Under the pieces are notes generated by a model. It had not been told where the DNA came from, did no database searches, and saw only the letters and a list, made by a program, of their open reading frames with translations. Made by a program: the position numbers and the translations under genes. Source: Ignelater luminosus (taxonomy: Eukaryota; Arthropoda; Insecta; Coleoptera; Elateridae). From it: a DNA stretch of 64,000 nt. The DNA lies in the NCBI GenBank assembly GCA_011009095.1, contig VTPC01007183.1:89248-153247 (forward strand), read 5' to 3'. Shown here piece by piece: positions 1 through 12,369 of this stretch. The stretch's first letter is position 1, and every line of letters begins with the position of its first letter.

Positions 1-159
1 TTTTATTTGATGTTTGTAAAGTAATAATTTCTTCAATCAACCATATCCTTTTGAATCTTTTTGTGAATGTTTATTTTACCCGATTTTAAAGCATAATAAT
101 AAATTCATGTAGTTTAACTTTTGCGTTCTTCTTTCTAGGAGTTTGTTTTTGTTTTATAA

Positions 160-670
160 ACTTATTTAGGTGCCGTGATGATGGACCTTGGCTTCTAGCA
201 ACCCGCATAATATTTGATTTTGTGAATAAAGCTTTGTTTATAGTTTTGAGAAACGAGAGAGAGGCTGGAGATTTATTAAGTTTATTTTATTTTAAGTTGT
301 GGAACCAACAAAGGTTCCTTGGTAAGTAAAAGAGAATACAATTTAGTCTCCAGACACGATTTTGAAGTGTTTATCTACAGGGTGGTATTTTGGGTGGACC
401 CTATATGCAGCATGTTCGTCGGTGTGGGGACAGGTCGACGAATTACATCGTTTTGTGTGGCACTGTCTCCTGGCGCCCTTTTGGTATCTCTTTGAGGCTT
501 TTCAGCTAAAAGCTAAGTTTTAGACTCAGGTAAAATCATCAAAGCCTGGGTTATTTACTATTTTGGAACCTACTCCCGTCTTCGACATGAGCTATGGGCT
601 TGAACATCTACCGATATCTGGCTTATACGGGACTTGTGCATACTTTTGGGCATTTTCCCGTTACAATAGA
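160..670. repeat. GC-richer, possibly transposon-derived segment
   Basis: This stretch has clearly higher GC than its surroundings and no open reading frame of note. It ends in a run resembling the 3' end of some Ty3/gypsy LTRs (CCCGTTACA near 657). I could not find a second copy in the window, so its repeat nature is inferred from composition only. An untranslated exon is an alternative. Confidence 0.2.
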
Positions 671-699
671 TCACATCATATATTCTTATTTTAGGATGT

Positions 700-3190
700 A
701 ATACTGTTTTATAAATACTTTATTGAACATTCAAACAATCATTATATTAAAATCATATGTTAAAAATTAGGTTAGCTATGCTAAACAAAAACAAAAAAAT
801 TGTTTATAAAAACATGTGAGCTTTTGCCAGTAGTATATTTTGAAATGTATTTTCTAAAATAATAAAACCACTAATAAAAGGAAGTATACTGTGTAAGCTC
901 AATAAAATAAAAAAAAAAATAATAACAAACTTACAATCAATATCTTAATCATAATGTATGTTATACCACTGCAAGGATGAGTAAATTCTATTGTCTTTAG
1001 AATCAGCAAACAATTTGGGAAGAAAAGTTACTTCAGTCTTTTTTAGATTGTGTCATTTTTTCATAATATCAAATTTTCCAAGCTCTTCCGGTATTAAATC
1101 TGGTCATTTTGTGTGATGCTGACATAAAACTTTTGTATGTTTAGTAGAAAACTCTTTTATAATTTTACGTAGAATTTGTTAGTATTAATAGTACATTATG
1201 TTGTAAGACAGGTCATCCTATTAGCAGCCATCTTAGTACCAAACGACATTATTTTCATTGGATGGTATTATGAGAAATCTATTAAGCTGTCAATTAAAAT
1301 AAACATCTCTACTAACTTCCATGGCAACCATTAGCAATCTTCATTTTAAGTTAAAAATTTGCATAACAATATCTTTCTCATTTTTTTAATAGAAGTTTTT
1401 AAAATAAATAGAACTTTCATAATACGATCTAATATCATGTCAAATGTGCCCAATGCTACACTATCAAACATAGCCATCTGAGACTCAAAAATTACATATG
1501 CATATGCACACGATTCTTATGAAGTGACAAAACATAACTTATTTTTGTGATTAAGATGATTATATTTTAAGTATATCTGACACTGATTAAAAATAAAATA
1601 AAGTTTGAACTAATGAAACTGCTTAAGTATACTGAAAGTGTAACTTCATAACAAAAATGTAAAAAACAAAAGAGATAACATGTAATATTTTGTTTTTCTA
1701 TAAGAGGAGCATAAAACACACTTGTTAATGCCATGTAAACATTTCTTTTGTATATTAATTTTGTACATCATACAGCATAGAAGTTAAGTAGTAAAGAATA
1801 AATTCATTATTTCACTTAGCTTGTTATGACAAAACCACTTTTTCAAAAAAAGTGACCCTTACCACACTAATTATGTAAAAATAACTATTATTTGCTATTC
1901 AAGAATCCAATTTAATTTGACAAATGTACTTTTACAATATATGCTGGCATTTCAAGAAGGGAACACTACATTCTTTGGACGTTAAACTTGCTCTACAGAA
2001 TAAAAACTATGCAAGTACTAGGTAAACAAAACAAAATTATTTGACTTGCAAATAAATAAAAAGAATACCAAATTACAAAAATCATAGGTTAGGTTACACT
2101 TTACCCAGTATGTATCTCGGTAGATAACATAGTAATTTCAGTTACATGAAATAAATACCTTGCCATTTCATCAATTGACGAATTACATTATAAAAGGCTA
2201 CAACACGTTTTTCTTGATACACTTTATCATTCAAGTCACAAAGTTTAAGAAAAATTCATCCCAAGATGGTTTTTACTCTTTTATGTGAAGTTGAACTTAA
2301 ATGCTAGGAATTCTAAATGATCCTTATAATCATCAACAAACTCTACATGGATCATGCTTAAAATTAGATAAATAATGCTCGATTCATGTTTACATTTTGA
2401 AAGAAAAATAAGATTTCCATTTCTGAAGTTAATCACCACTTTGATTTTTAACAATATATAAGTGGTGACTAACCTTTGAAACTTATTTGTTTTATCTTTT
2501 CTTCACATTCAATAAGAAGTTATTAAAATAAAAAATCAACAATAATTTAAATTACATGTTTCAGGCAAATAATATTTAGTTAAAGGGGATTACAACACAA
2601 AAATCATAATTTATTGTTTCACATATTGTCGTTCATGCAATATCTGCTATGTGACATTTTTTACAATTTATACTTTTTCACATCTAACCACTCAGTAATA
2701 GCTGCTTTGTGCTTAGGTAATATCCAATATGTGATAAAATCAATGTAATTAATGGCGTTGGCTAAAAACAAATTCTGATATATGTGCAAGGTAGCCAGAA
2801 ATATCTGATATTTTCTAGTCTCCTGAAAAATCTAGTTGTTTTCACATAGCAGATGTTGCATGAACAATGATGATATTTTTGTAGCTTATTGAAATGAAAT
2901 TCAGATGATCTAAGTCTCATTTTGATACCAGGAATAGTTATGTAAATATTGCTATTTGAAAATTTGCATGTGATGTCACTTTGTAAGCTGGTCATATTGC
3001 GCCTATCTGTAGCATTGTGTCAGGAATCGGTTATTGCACTCTTAGATCAAATTACACATTGTGGCAAATACATGTCGATTTTGTTATATTACCAAGATTC
3101 TTTCAGTAGGCATTTACAACAGTTACTGTAAATATATAGAGGAGTAAAATATTCATTTATTTAACATTTTCAATTTTAAACAATTTATTA
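700..3190. other. AT-rich stretch, nothing recognised
   Basis: The stretch is low-complexity AT-rich DNA with short random open frames on both strands. I looked here on the minus strand for the missing TFIIS-middle and SPOC exons of the PHD-finger gene to the right and saw none. It is either a long intron of that gene or intergenic. Confidence 0.5.
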
Positions 3191-3197
3191 TTTGAAA

Positions 3198-3320
3198 ATG
3201 AATCCAGTACCTGTTAGATCTTATGAGTTTGAACCTCTTCTTGAAAATCTTGAAGAAGCAAGCAATTTATCAAGATTGAATTTTTTAAAGTGTTTGGAAC
3301 AGATAGCTATTAGGAATAAG
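3198..3320 (+). CDS. Candidate first coding exon, unrecognised protein
   Basis: An ATG at 3,198 opens 41 codons that read like a conserved N-terminus (MNPVPVRSYEFEP, then an amphipathic Leu/Glu-rich stretch ending QIAIRNK). The frame runs to AAG followed by GTTAAA, a weak donor. A TTTCAG acceptor about 60 bases downstream would continue in frame, but that reading stops within about 30 codons. I do not recognise a family. It may be a chance ORF: it lies opposite the strand of the neighbouring PHD-finger gene and has no supported second exon. Confidence 0.22.
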
Positions 3321-3910
3321 GTTAAATTCTTTTTTTTTCGAAGTATTTCAGTCATTTATTAGTAAATCGTTTTGGGAAATAACTCCTGTTTGCAAATTTA
3401 TGCAGAAATATTTTGTTTTCTTGATTGTTTTCATTTTTTGAACTATTTCTACAACTGTACGCTCTATAAACAGACATTTTTAGAATTAAGTCTAAAATGT
3501 GATCTAAAGACTGCTTTTAAGACACCACCAAATGTGAATACAATGCATGTATATGTAAGTTGAGTGTCTGCCACGTAAAGTGATATCACACACATTTCAA
3601 ATGTTGGTTATAACTTCCTTATTGTAACACTTCTGAGAGATTACACACAAATATAAATACCTGAAAACTTATATTTAAGATGAACTTGTTTTTAATATTG
3701 TGATCCCCTTAAGTAAGTAAGAATATTACATTTTAAAAGGGTATCTTTTAAGGCTCCAATGGTATAATGGTTAAAACAAGATTTGAAAGCACCGCTGAAA
3801 TGTGGCATGACAGCACGCACTTGTATCAAAAATAACTAGTTTTTCCAAGTCATATTATTTGTACAAGCTATACAGATAGTACAAGAGCCATTGACAGAAA
3901 ACGAAGCCCT

Positions 3911-4468
3911 GAATCCTAACTTTCTGGCGTTGTTACACATTGATACAGAAAAGTATTATCTAGGTACTCTGGTGAAAATTTTAATGAGCTACGAATTTCG
4001 GAACAAAAAAAAGATACGCCCCTTCCTATGGTTTAGGGTGCCCATTCATTTGCAAAATTTCATCTCCCAGATTGCAGTAAATCTGTATTGTCCTGAATGG
4101 GCACCCTTGACCATAGGGAAGGGCATACCTTTCCAGCGTTCCGAAATTTCAATAATAAGCAATCAAATTTTTAAGTCTTAATATGCATTTTAAGCATATT
4201 TTTATGATTTTTTTTAATATCTGGAAAAAAGAAACAAAGATCACACTGGTCTTTCTGGCGTTTTGATTTTAAGAATTAGGATAAAAAAGACTGATAAAAT
4301 GATGCAAATTTCAAGTGATTAGGATTGGGTACAATAAGTGACATTTTCTGTTTACGATTTTTCGTGTTTTACATGGAATCGCCCATGTTTAGCGTTCTGG
4401 CGTTTTCACCAAAGTACTTATATTTCACCACTTTATGAAAATTTATAAACACCAGATAGTTAGGATTC
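3911..4468. repeat. Foldback (palindromic) element, about 560 bp
   Basis: The outer ends are perfect inverted copies of GAATCCTAAC (3,911-3,920 and 4,459-4,468). The similarity continues inward: a GGTACTCTGGTGAAAA stretch on the left matches the reverse complement of TTCACCAAAGTACTT on the right. A second, smaller palindrome lies inside at about 4,017-4,130, with arms containing CCTATGG..AGGGTGCCCATTCA. No transposase is present, so it looks like a non-autonomous element. Confidence 0.6.
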
Positions 4469-4639
4469 ATGGAAAAACTAGACTTTTTCATAATTTTCAC
4501 TACGACTGCATGTCCACACCTAGTTCGTTGAAATCTTCAACAGAGTACCTAGATAAATGTAAAATTTCAAAACCAATGCCTGGTTTTAATTGAAAAAAGT
4601 GGAAAAACTGTGTCCTAGGATGCAGTTTTTCCAATTTTA

Positions 4640-5640
4640 CATAATTTATTGCTCAAGTATCACAAGATTTTTTTGATTGTATGAAATTTGACTGGTTGAC
4701 ATCATTAAGCAGAAGAGCAGATGATTTGATTTTTGTTGTAAGAATGTGACAGTAAACAAATTTAAGCTGTCAGAAGCAAATTATATGTGAACTAAATTAT
4801 TTGCTTTATAATTCCATTTGATATTTAGTAAAAATTAATAATGTAATTAAAAGAGGAATACTAACAAACACAGTAAGAAAACAAAAAAAAAGCATAAAAA
4901 TAGTCAATATTATTCCATGAAATCAACAGCTACAAATTAACAACTGACAAATTTCAGGTAGAATACACATTTTAGCTTTGTGGCTTATAAAGTAATACAA
5001 ATAGCTTATACAAATTATAATATTAAGAGTGTTTTATGTAGTACTTACTTTGAATATATGCTAATGTTAGCAAACAAATTAGCAACATTGCGTCTGCTTT
5101 ATGGTTGTTAATTTGCAATAAAAATAGCAAGGATTCACCGGCATAGATGTATTCATAAAATAATCATGCAAAATAACGTGTGATATAAGATTATCATCGG
5201 AAAACTTTTATTTTTGCACTCAAACTCTTTAACTCGTCAGAAATCTGATTAGTCAAAATGAGGAAAAAATCACTACACTGTCCTAAGAACACATGCATCT
5301 ATAAAAAAGAAACATTTTCGAATTTCAATGTCTTTAGTATCTTGGTAGACTGGTTCAAGTATTTACTATGAGAAATTGTCATATTTCATAACTTAAATTT
5401 ATATGGAACTTTATGGTTTTCAAAAGACTAAATATCTTTTTCTCAATGTAATGATCTGTGAAGATACAGTGTGTGTTCTTAGTATGGTAGCATGGCACTC
5501 GTGATTCTTTCAATCATTTTAATCTCGTAAAATTTTTAGGTAACAGAGTTCTCATGAAAATAAGTTTTCCTATTAATCCCAGACCACTTGCAGTATTACT
5601 TATGAAAAAATTGTTAAAACAACAATAAATTATCAACCAT
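4640..5640. other. Probable intron of the PHD-finger gene
   Basis: The DNA is AT-rich and non-coding, beginning directly after the donor GTAAGT (5,649-5,644, minus strand) of the last exon that I can place. I saw no exon or clear repeat here. Confidence 0.5.
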
Positions 5641-5649
5641 ACAACTTAC

Positions 5650-8600
5650 TTTGCTTTTTTGTGGTGTTGAACCCGGCTGTTGTTGTTTAGGTGAATGTCG
5701 TAAAATACTAACATTTACACCCCTTTTTTGAATAGCCAAGGAAACTCCTCCTTGAGTTGTGGGATTTTTAACAATTTTTAGTTTGGATTGTGTTAATGGC
5801 TACAAAAAGAATGTCTTACATTTCACATTAACATATTTTTTTGTAGAATTAAATTAAATTAAATTATATACAACACCTAACTTTTCTCTAAAAATATCAA
5901 TCTCTCAGCCATGGTTATATTGATATTGCTTTACTTTGCTGTTTATATTGCTCTATATGACAAATTACTACTATAAACATTTTATTATCAAATCTGATAA
6001 CAATGGTGTAGCACACTTCATAATCTTTGAAAAATCTTATATCTTATCAATTGGAAGTTTCCAAATCAAAAACGCATTCAAATGAACACTAGAGCACTTT
6101 GAAAATATATTTGGCATCTATTCTACTATTCAATAATGACAAGCGGTTTATATAGTCTCTCTTAATAATTGCATTTTTAGTTTATTTATTTAAGTTTATT
6201 CAAAGAACTGAATGTCTGCTTTTAATTCCATTAATAGCTAGTAGGTAAACAATACATCAAATAAATTAGAAATAAAAGCTTCTACTTACTTTAGTCGTTA
6301 CAGGTTTATTAGCATTCGTTGATCTAACAACTTCAAATCCAGGATTTTGTTGCAACCACTTGTCAAGATTGGCAGCCGTAGGTGCATTATTGCCTGACAA
6401 TATTCTTCCAGAAGAACGTTCAAATACAACCACCTGGAAATCAAAATGAAAAATAACCATTATAGATATCTTGTGAGGTAAAGATTATATTTAAAACATT
6501 AGTCACATTTATGTACCTTTTCTACTACTTTAGCATGTTTCAAAATGCAAGGATCACTACAATATATTGAATTAGTCCTGCATGGTTTACCACAAACTAA
6601 ACAACCAGGTACTGAAGAAGGTGAACTGATTGGAGAAGATGGCACCGATTCCGTCTTTGCATCATTACTTGTATTATCTGTTGCAGAAGCACGAGAAGCT
6701 TTTCTTACTCGTCTAGCAGCAGCAGCAGGTCTTTTTAAGGATGGATCCTGTAAGATAATTAATTTAATTTGTATATTTGAGCAATTTTACAATGTACTTC
6801 TACCTTGCAATATAGGCAAATCCATTCTTTTCCTTGTTGTTCCATCATTTGCCCCATTGCTTTTGTTACATTCACACACTTTCCATGATACCATTCTTCA
6901 CAAGTATCGCAACAAATCATAAAACGATTATTATGTGGCTGATTACAGATACACCATAGTTTATCAGGATCATCATCTGATTTATCATCATCACTTGAAC
7001 TATCTAATTCAGCTCCAGAAACGTGTTCATCATCTAACAACCTATTAGGTTTACAAGTTAAAACATATCGAGTGTTTGATGGAAATATATTAAGATACTT
7101 ACTTGGCTTGCTTAGATGTTTCTTCCTGTTGCTTCTTATTTCTACTGCGAGTAGTTGGTCGTTCAATCGGTGGTATAACAACTACTCTTCCACCAGAACG
7201 TACAACTTGTGTTCCTTTTACAGTAGAAGTAGGCGTGGTCGGTTCAACTGATGGTGAAACCTTAATAAAAAAATGTTTAATTACAATTTATAAAAAATTA
7301 TTAACAAGATTTGTTAGTTTTGTTAAGAAAGTTAACCTAAAAAAGCAAATAAATGTGAATATTTATGGAATATTAACTAGTTTAATTCATCAATTACTTT
7401 TTAGAAGGAAGATTCTTTATTTGCAGAAATACAGCCTGCATCTTCTTTTAAAATCATCAGAAAATGCTGATTTACTTTTAATAAAACAATTCTGTGTACA
7501 GAAAATCAATACAAATGGGGAAGAGGTTATAAAATTGTTTTTGCTTTCATGAACTAGATTTTAGAATTTAAGGAAAATTTAAAGCAAAATTGTGTGTATT
7601 TTGTTTTAAATGGTGTAAGTTCAGGATTTTAACTACAAAAAATAATTAAGTTCATTATTAAATGATTTGTAGTTTTCCATAAATTCCTTAAAAAAAAAAA
7701 CCATTTGAATACAGAGCACAAGCAATTTTAAAATTACAACTTGCAGGTTGATAAGAATGATTTGTCATGCAAATACATAGAAAAATAAACTTTATTGGTG
7801 ATAAGTTACTTCTTATCAGGGTTTCAGCTAAATACCTTTCGGAAGAAATTGACAGAAACGTGAAACAAAACGTGCCATTAAATTCTACTACACAAGTCTC
7901 ACTGATTGGTTTATTTAGCTCATTTTAGGTTGCTAAATCTAAAGCAACCCAATTAGCTAAACCACTAATAGATTTTTAAATTTAGTTTAAACTCTAGTTC
8001 CTATTATATTCCTATCCATTTTAAAAGATACACGAGACTGCCTAAAAATTATTTATTTAAGACATTGTTGTAGATACATAATCAAGCTTGTGCTCTGTAA
8101 ACAATATAAACAATCACGAAACCAACATCACAAAATTAAAAATAGAAAATGCATGAAAATACTTTATTTCTCTATTTGATGAATAAGCAATATAAAAAAG
8201 TGAGACACACACCAAAGCAGTTTACAGAAAAATTAAAACTTCCCACGAAAAACACAAAACACTCAAGCTATAAAAATTTATACTTTATATGTGCATTACA
8301 TACATGCTCAGTGGTATAATCATAGCAACATTTATTAAAATAGCATCAAGTTTATTTCAGTAACATCGGGCCAGATTAGGCCCATGCAAAGCTCTACAAC
8401 GCAATGTTTTAGAATCTCATAGCTTTTTCAATATTTCTAGTTTTTCTAAAGCACAGCTTATTTTCAGCAACAATTTCAAATGCTGCATTTAGAAGATCAT
8501 CAATTCATTCTGGATGGTTTCACACATACAACTATGTTAGTCTATTTTCTAACTTTTAACTCTAATTACTACCTGACTAGGAGTATTTTGTTGATGTTGT

Positions 8601-11600
8601 TGTATTGGCGTGCTATGGTCATTCGATATGTTCTGTTGAATAGATGTATCAAGTACTAGATTGCCATCCACTAACGATTTGTCAATTGCATTCTGCAATT
8701 CTGCATTATCTACCAACGATTGTGCAACTTGATATAATATATCTTCAGATATTAAGTCTGAATTTATATTATCCAAAATTGACTGATCCAAATCTAAGGC
8801 TGCTGTTTCTAGATTTATCTGAGATTGATCTATATTTGGCTCAGAAGGTTGTTCTGATGGTTCAGGAATTACTAAATTACTAGTAAAAGTCTTTGTATTT
8901 TCATTCTGTATAATAGCACGTATATCTTCTGCACTTGGCATTGGTTCCAAATGATTATCTGCTAGGGACTCATTTGAGTTTCCACCTAAAACGTATAATT
9001 AAACATACAATAACGCTAATTCTTAATTTAAACTGCAAAACCAAGAAATGCTTAAAGCAAATTCTTTGAATAATTAAGAAAATGCAAGCATATTCAATAT
9101 TGTAACATAACTAACCCTCCACCAATAATATGATACACACCTGAAGATTCTTCTAGGTTTTGCACACTAACATGATTTTCTATTTTGTTTGAACCTGTCG
9201 TTGATAAAGACGCATGGTGTGCTTTTCTAGAATCTCCTACTTTATCACTGTTCATTTTAATATCTACACTATGTCTTCTAGTTTTTTCATCCACACTGAG
9301 ACGTTTCTCTTTACTTTTAGTTTCTGAACTTAAACTAAGACGATGCACTGACTGTTTAACTGTATTGTCCTTTTCAGCACTATTCGTTTTTCCATCGATA
9401 CTAAGTCTTTTTTCTTTTGAATCAACACTATTACGCTCACCACCAGTTTTAATAGGTGTTGGGAAAATCTTGGCAGGTTTTATAGACTTTGGAGATTCAG
9501 GTGTATTTGGAGTGGTTGGAGTTGTTACACTATCTTGCTTTCCTCCAACTCTTCGTATTATATCTGGTGTTGAAAATAAAGCAAAATCATCAAGTATTGG
9601 TTTTGGAGTTTTCTTTTCTTTCTTTGGTATAGGTTTTTTCTCAGCTGCCTTATTTTCTGTAACTGGTTCTGGTGGTTTTTCCACTTTTGGAGGTTCTGGT
9701 TCAACCTTTGGTGGGGCACTTACTTTAGGAGGAATTGTTTTTATGGTTTTAACAGGAGTTTTAATAGATTTAGAAGAATCCATAGATAGATCATGCATAA
9801 TTTTAGCACGACTTCTGTTTGTCTTTTTAATGGATTTATTTTTAAGAGCATCATCAATATCAAAATCTGAATCATTTGCGTCATCCTCGGATTCTTCAGA
9901 CTCCATAATAAAGTCTTCATCACTAAAATGATCCTCTTCCTGTTCTTCTTCTACAGGAGGCTTTGGTTTTGGAATAGTTTTAGGTTTGACGACTGCAGTT
10001 TTATTTGGTTGTTTAAATACTGGAGTACTTTGGGGCTGTTTAATTCTACTTTTATTTGCTATTTGTGTATTTAAAGTTAATAGTTTCTTTTGTGTTTTGA
10101 TTCCAGTTGTTTTAACTACTTTTACTGGAGAAATTGAAGGTACCTGTGGTGATGCCTGACTGCTATTCGAACCTTCTAATATACTTAAGGTTTGTGCCAA
10201 TTCATCAATTTCTGATACTTCTTCTTCTGGAGGATCTGGTCGACGTGGAGACGTAAGAGGTGTATAATCATGATCCATACGAAAACTATTCAGATTTCTT
10301 GCTATTTCATCCATTTCTTCCGTTTTGTTATTGTAGGAAGAAGCTAAAAAACGATTTACTTAGTTTAAAAATACAAAATATAAGAATCTAGTAATCTTAA
10401 TAACTAATGACATTAGAAACAAAATAATAGTAGAGGGCCAAAATGATTACTGCATTATGAAATCTGTCATAAGCAATTGAAGGGTACAGGGGGAGAGACA
10501 TGTTAAATGCCAAAACTATTATTTTAGACTAGAGCAAATTTAAAGTTAAAAGGCACAACTTCATGTAAGTGATAACAAATTATATGGATAAGGATGTTTA
10601 AAGTATTTTTTTTTTATTGCATAAGCAAGTATTGGAAATACCCACCTTTACTACAAGATACCATTAACTTAAATTTTCTAAAAATTGACTCAACATATTT
10701 TTTTCCTTGTGCCCTTCAATTATTTGGGACTGGTAAGTTAACGTATTACTTATATTCAATTTGTTGTATTATAGATTTAATAATTTGCACTGTTTACCAC
10801 TATGGAGTACCAAAGCAATACACCACATTTTCAATTACAAAATAGTTTTATAATCTGTAATTGTGTGATCTTTCTTCATTGCATTCTCAAAATAATGGAT
10901 TTTCCATTTCACAAATCAAAATGATAAAAAAAGGCAGTTAGAAATATTCTAAAAGTAGATATTTTATTTGTTTATATTGTGCATAAATTCTCCAAAAACT
11001 TTTTATTAAACATTTAAAAATCAAAACACAGTAATAATCTTAACTTTAAATAATTACTTTATATCAATCTTCTAATTGTTGCAGAAAAATAAAACAACAC
11101 GATTAATTTTAAAAACAAATTTCAATCAATTTGGCTCTTAACCTCAATATTACAACAATAACCACAAACTGCATTATTCATAAATCATAACCTAAAATTT
11201 TTTTTATCAAAAACTAAACACATGAATATCAGATCTCCCACTACTTACAACTACATGCAAACTACCTCTGAAAATTATAAGAATGTTCATATTTCAGTGT
11301 ATATTTTAATATTTTAAAAAGGATATAACTATTATTACTTTGCTGTTAAATTCTTCATATTTAGCACAATTACGTAAATTCAACCCACCTTCTTCTTCAT
11401 GATTTGCAAGGTATGTTAATGTATCTACTGTAACATCCATGTTTTTTCCATCTGATCTATTAACTTGCATTATTTGCAGTTCTGTCTCGCCAGATCTGGA
11501 ATCTTTTCAAGTAAACGTGTAAAAATAAATAATAAAGAAAAAGAAATGACTTCCACTTACTCAAATACGCCTCAACAGTTTCTTTGTCGGGTGTTACAGT

Positions 11601-11675
11601 CCCATCTTCCCCAATTACCAGAATTAAACTGTCATTAATTGGTGTTTCAGTAACCTTAACAACACTGTTGGACAT
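5650..11675 (-). CDS. pps: PHD-finger protein, PHF3/DIDO/pps family (3' part missing)
   Basis: Nine coding exons join in one unbroken frame of 922 codons: 11675-11561, 11502-11389, 10343-9141, 8985-8573, 7260-7103, 7041-6804, 6747-6517, 6433-6290 and 5799-5650, all with GT-AG introns. Residues about 77-615 are Ser/Pro/Lys-rich with acidic tracts and look disordered. Residues 698-746 form a C4HC3 PHD finger (WCICNQPHNNRFMICCD...WICLYC) very like DIDO1. Residues 796-818 hold the family's C-x2-C...YCSDPC..KH zinc motif. Residues 825-872 hold the ILSGNNAPT...LDKWL block seen in insect homologues. Family members bind chromatin and the RNA polymerase II C-terminal tail through PHD, TFIIS-middle and SPOC domains. 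The latter two are absent, so the gene either continues off the left edge or, less likely, has a short isoform that reads past 5,650 to an early stop. The start is the first ATG after an acceptor at 11,685, which implies an upstream 5' UTR exon. Confidence 0.93.
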
Positions 11676-12059
11676 TGCGGTAAACTACAATAATAAATAG
11701 TGTTACTTCTTAAATCGTTTAATACATTTAATTATACTTAAGATATTTCAAGATAATGTAATTAAAACAGAACAGTTAGATTTTACTAATACAGAGAAAT
11801 TCCAATAGGTGTGCGTACATGAAAGGTGAAAGAAACAAAAACTGTTTTTTAAACAATAATTTCAAATGTACCTGTTTCTATACAGTTTTAATATTTACAA
11901 AATAATGTTCATTGTAGAATATACAAAAAATAAAAACAAATTACAATTATACTTTTATATAAATACAACATAAATAATGAAAATCCAAACACACAAATTC
12001 AAATATGTAGTTATTAAAATTATAAGATTATAAATAAGTACAATACGTTCGTTGGTATT

Positions 12060-12360
12060 ACATGAAGAATTAATTAGTACCTAAATATAAATCACTGTTA
12101 ATAACACAGCACGTTCTATTGTGCTTTGGCGCCTTGTTTCCTTGCGTGCATGAGGCGAGGCTGTAATCAATAGTGTCCGTTGCACTGCAGCTTCACTAAT
12201 TATACCAGCACTTTAAGTATGTCTTACATTACACCTTGTATCAACTACCTTAATTCACAACGATGATACAATTTTAGAAGTTCAATATCGTGTTACAATG
12301 AGATTTTTCATGGGAATTAAATCCAAAGTAAATAATAATTGACGCGGCCATTTTGTTGAC
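12060..12360 (-). promoter_or_regulatory. Probable 5' UTR exon and promoter region of the PHD-finger gene
   Basis: The coding first exon begins after a splice acceptor (11,686-11,685), so an untranslated exon must lie at higher coordinates. This is the only locally GC-richer stretch there. It contains TTTGGCGCC (12,125-12,133), which fits the E2F consensus, and GCCATTTT (12,347-12,354), which fits the YY1/Pho consensus. The exact start site is not visible. Confidence 0.4.
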
Positions 12361-12369
12361 ATTTGGTTA

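Noticed and set aside
3751-3785. tRNA A-box-like sequence (TGGTATAATGGTTAA)
   Set aside because: No B box or cloverleaf follows; probably chance or a faint SINE trace.
6545-6922. Plus-strand open frame over the zinc-motif and PHD exons
   Set aside because: It is antisense to two well-supported exons and the intron between them.
9185-9931. Plus-strand open frame of 248 codons, strongly hydrophobic
   Set aside because: It is the antisense of the long Ser/Lys/Pro-rich exon of the PHD-finger gene, whose codon bias creates it.
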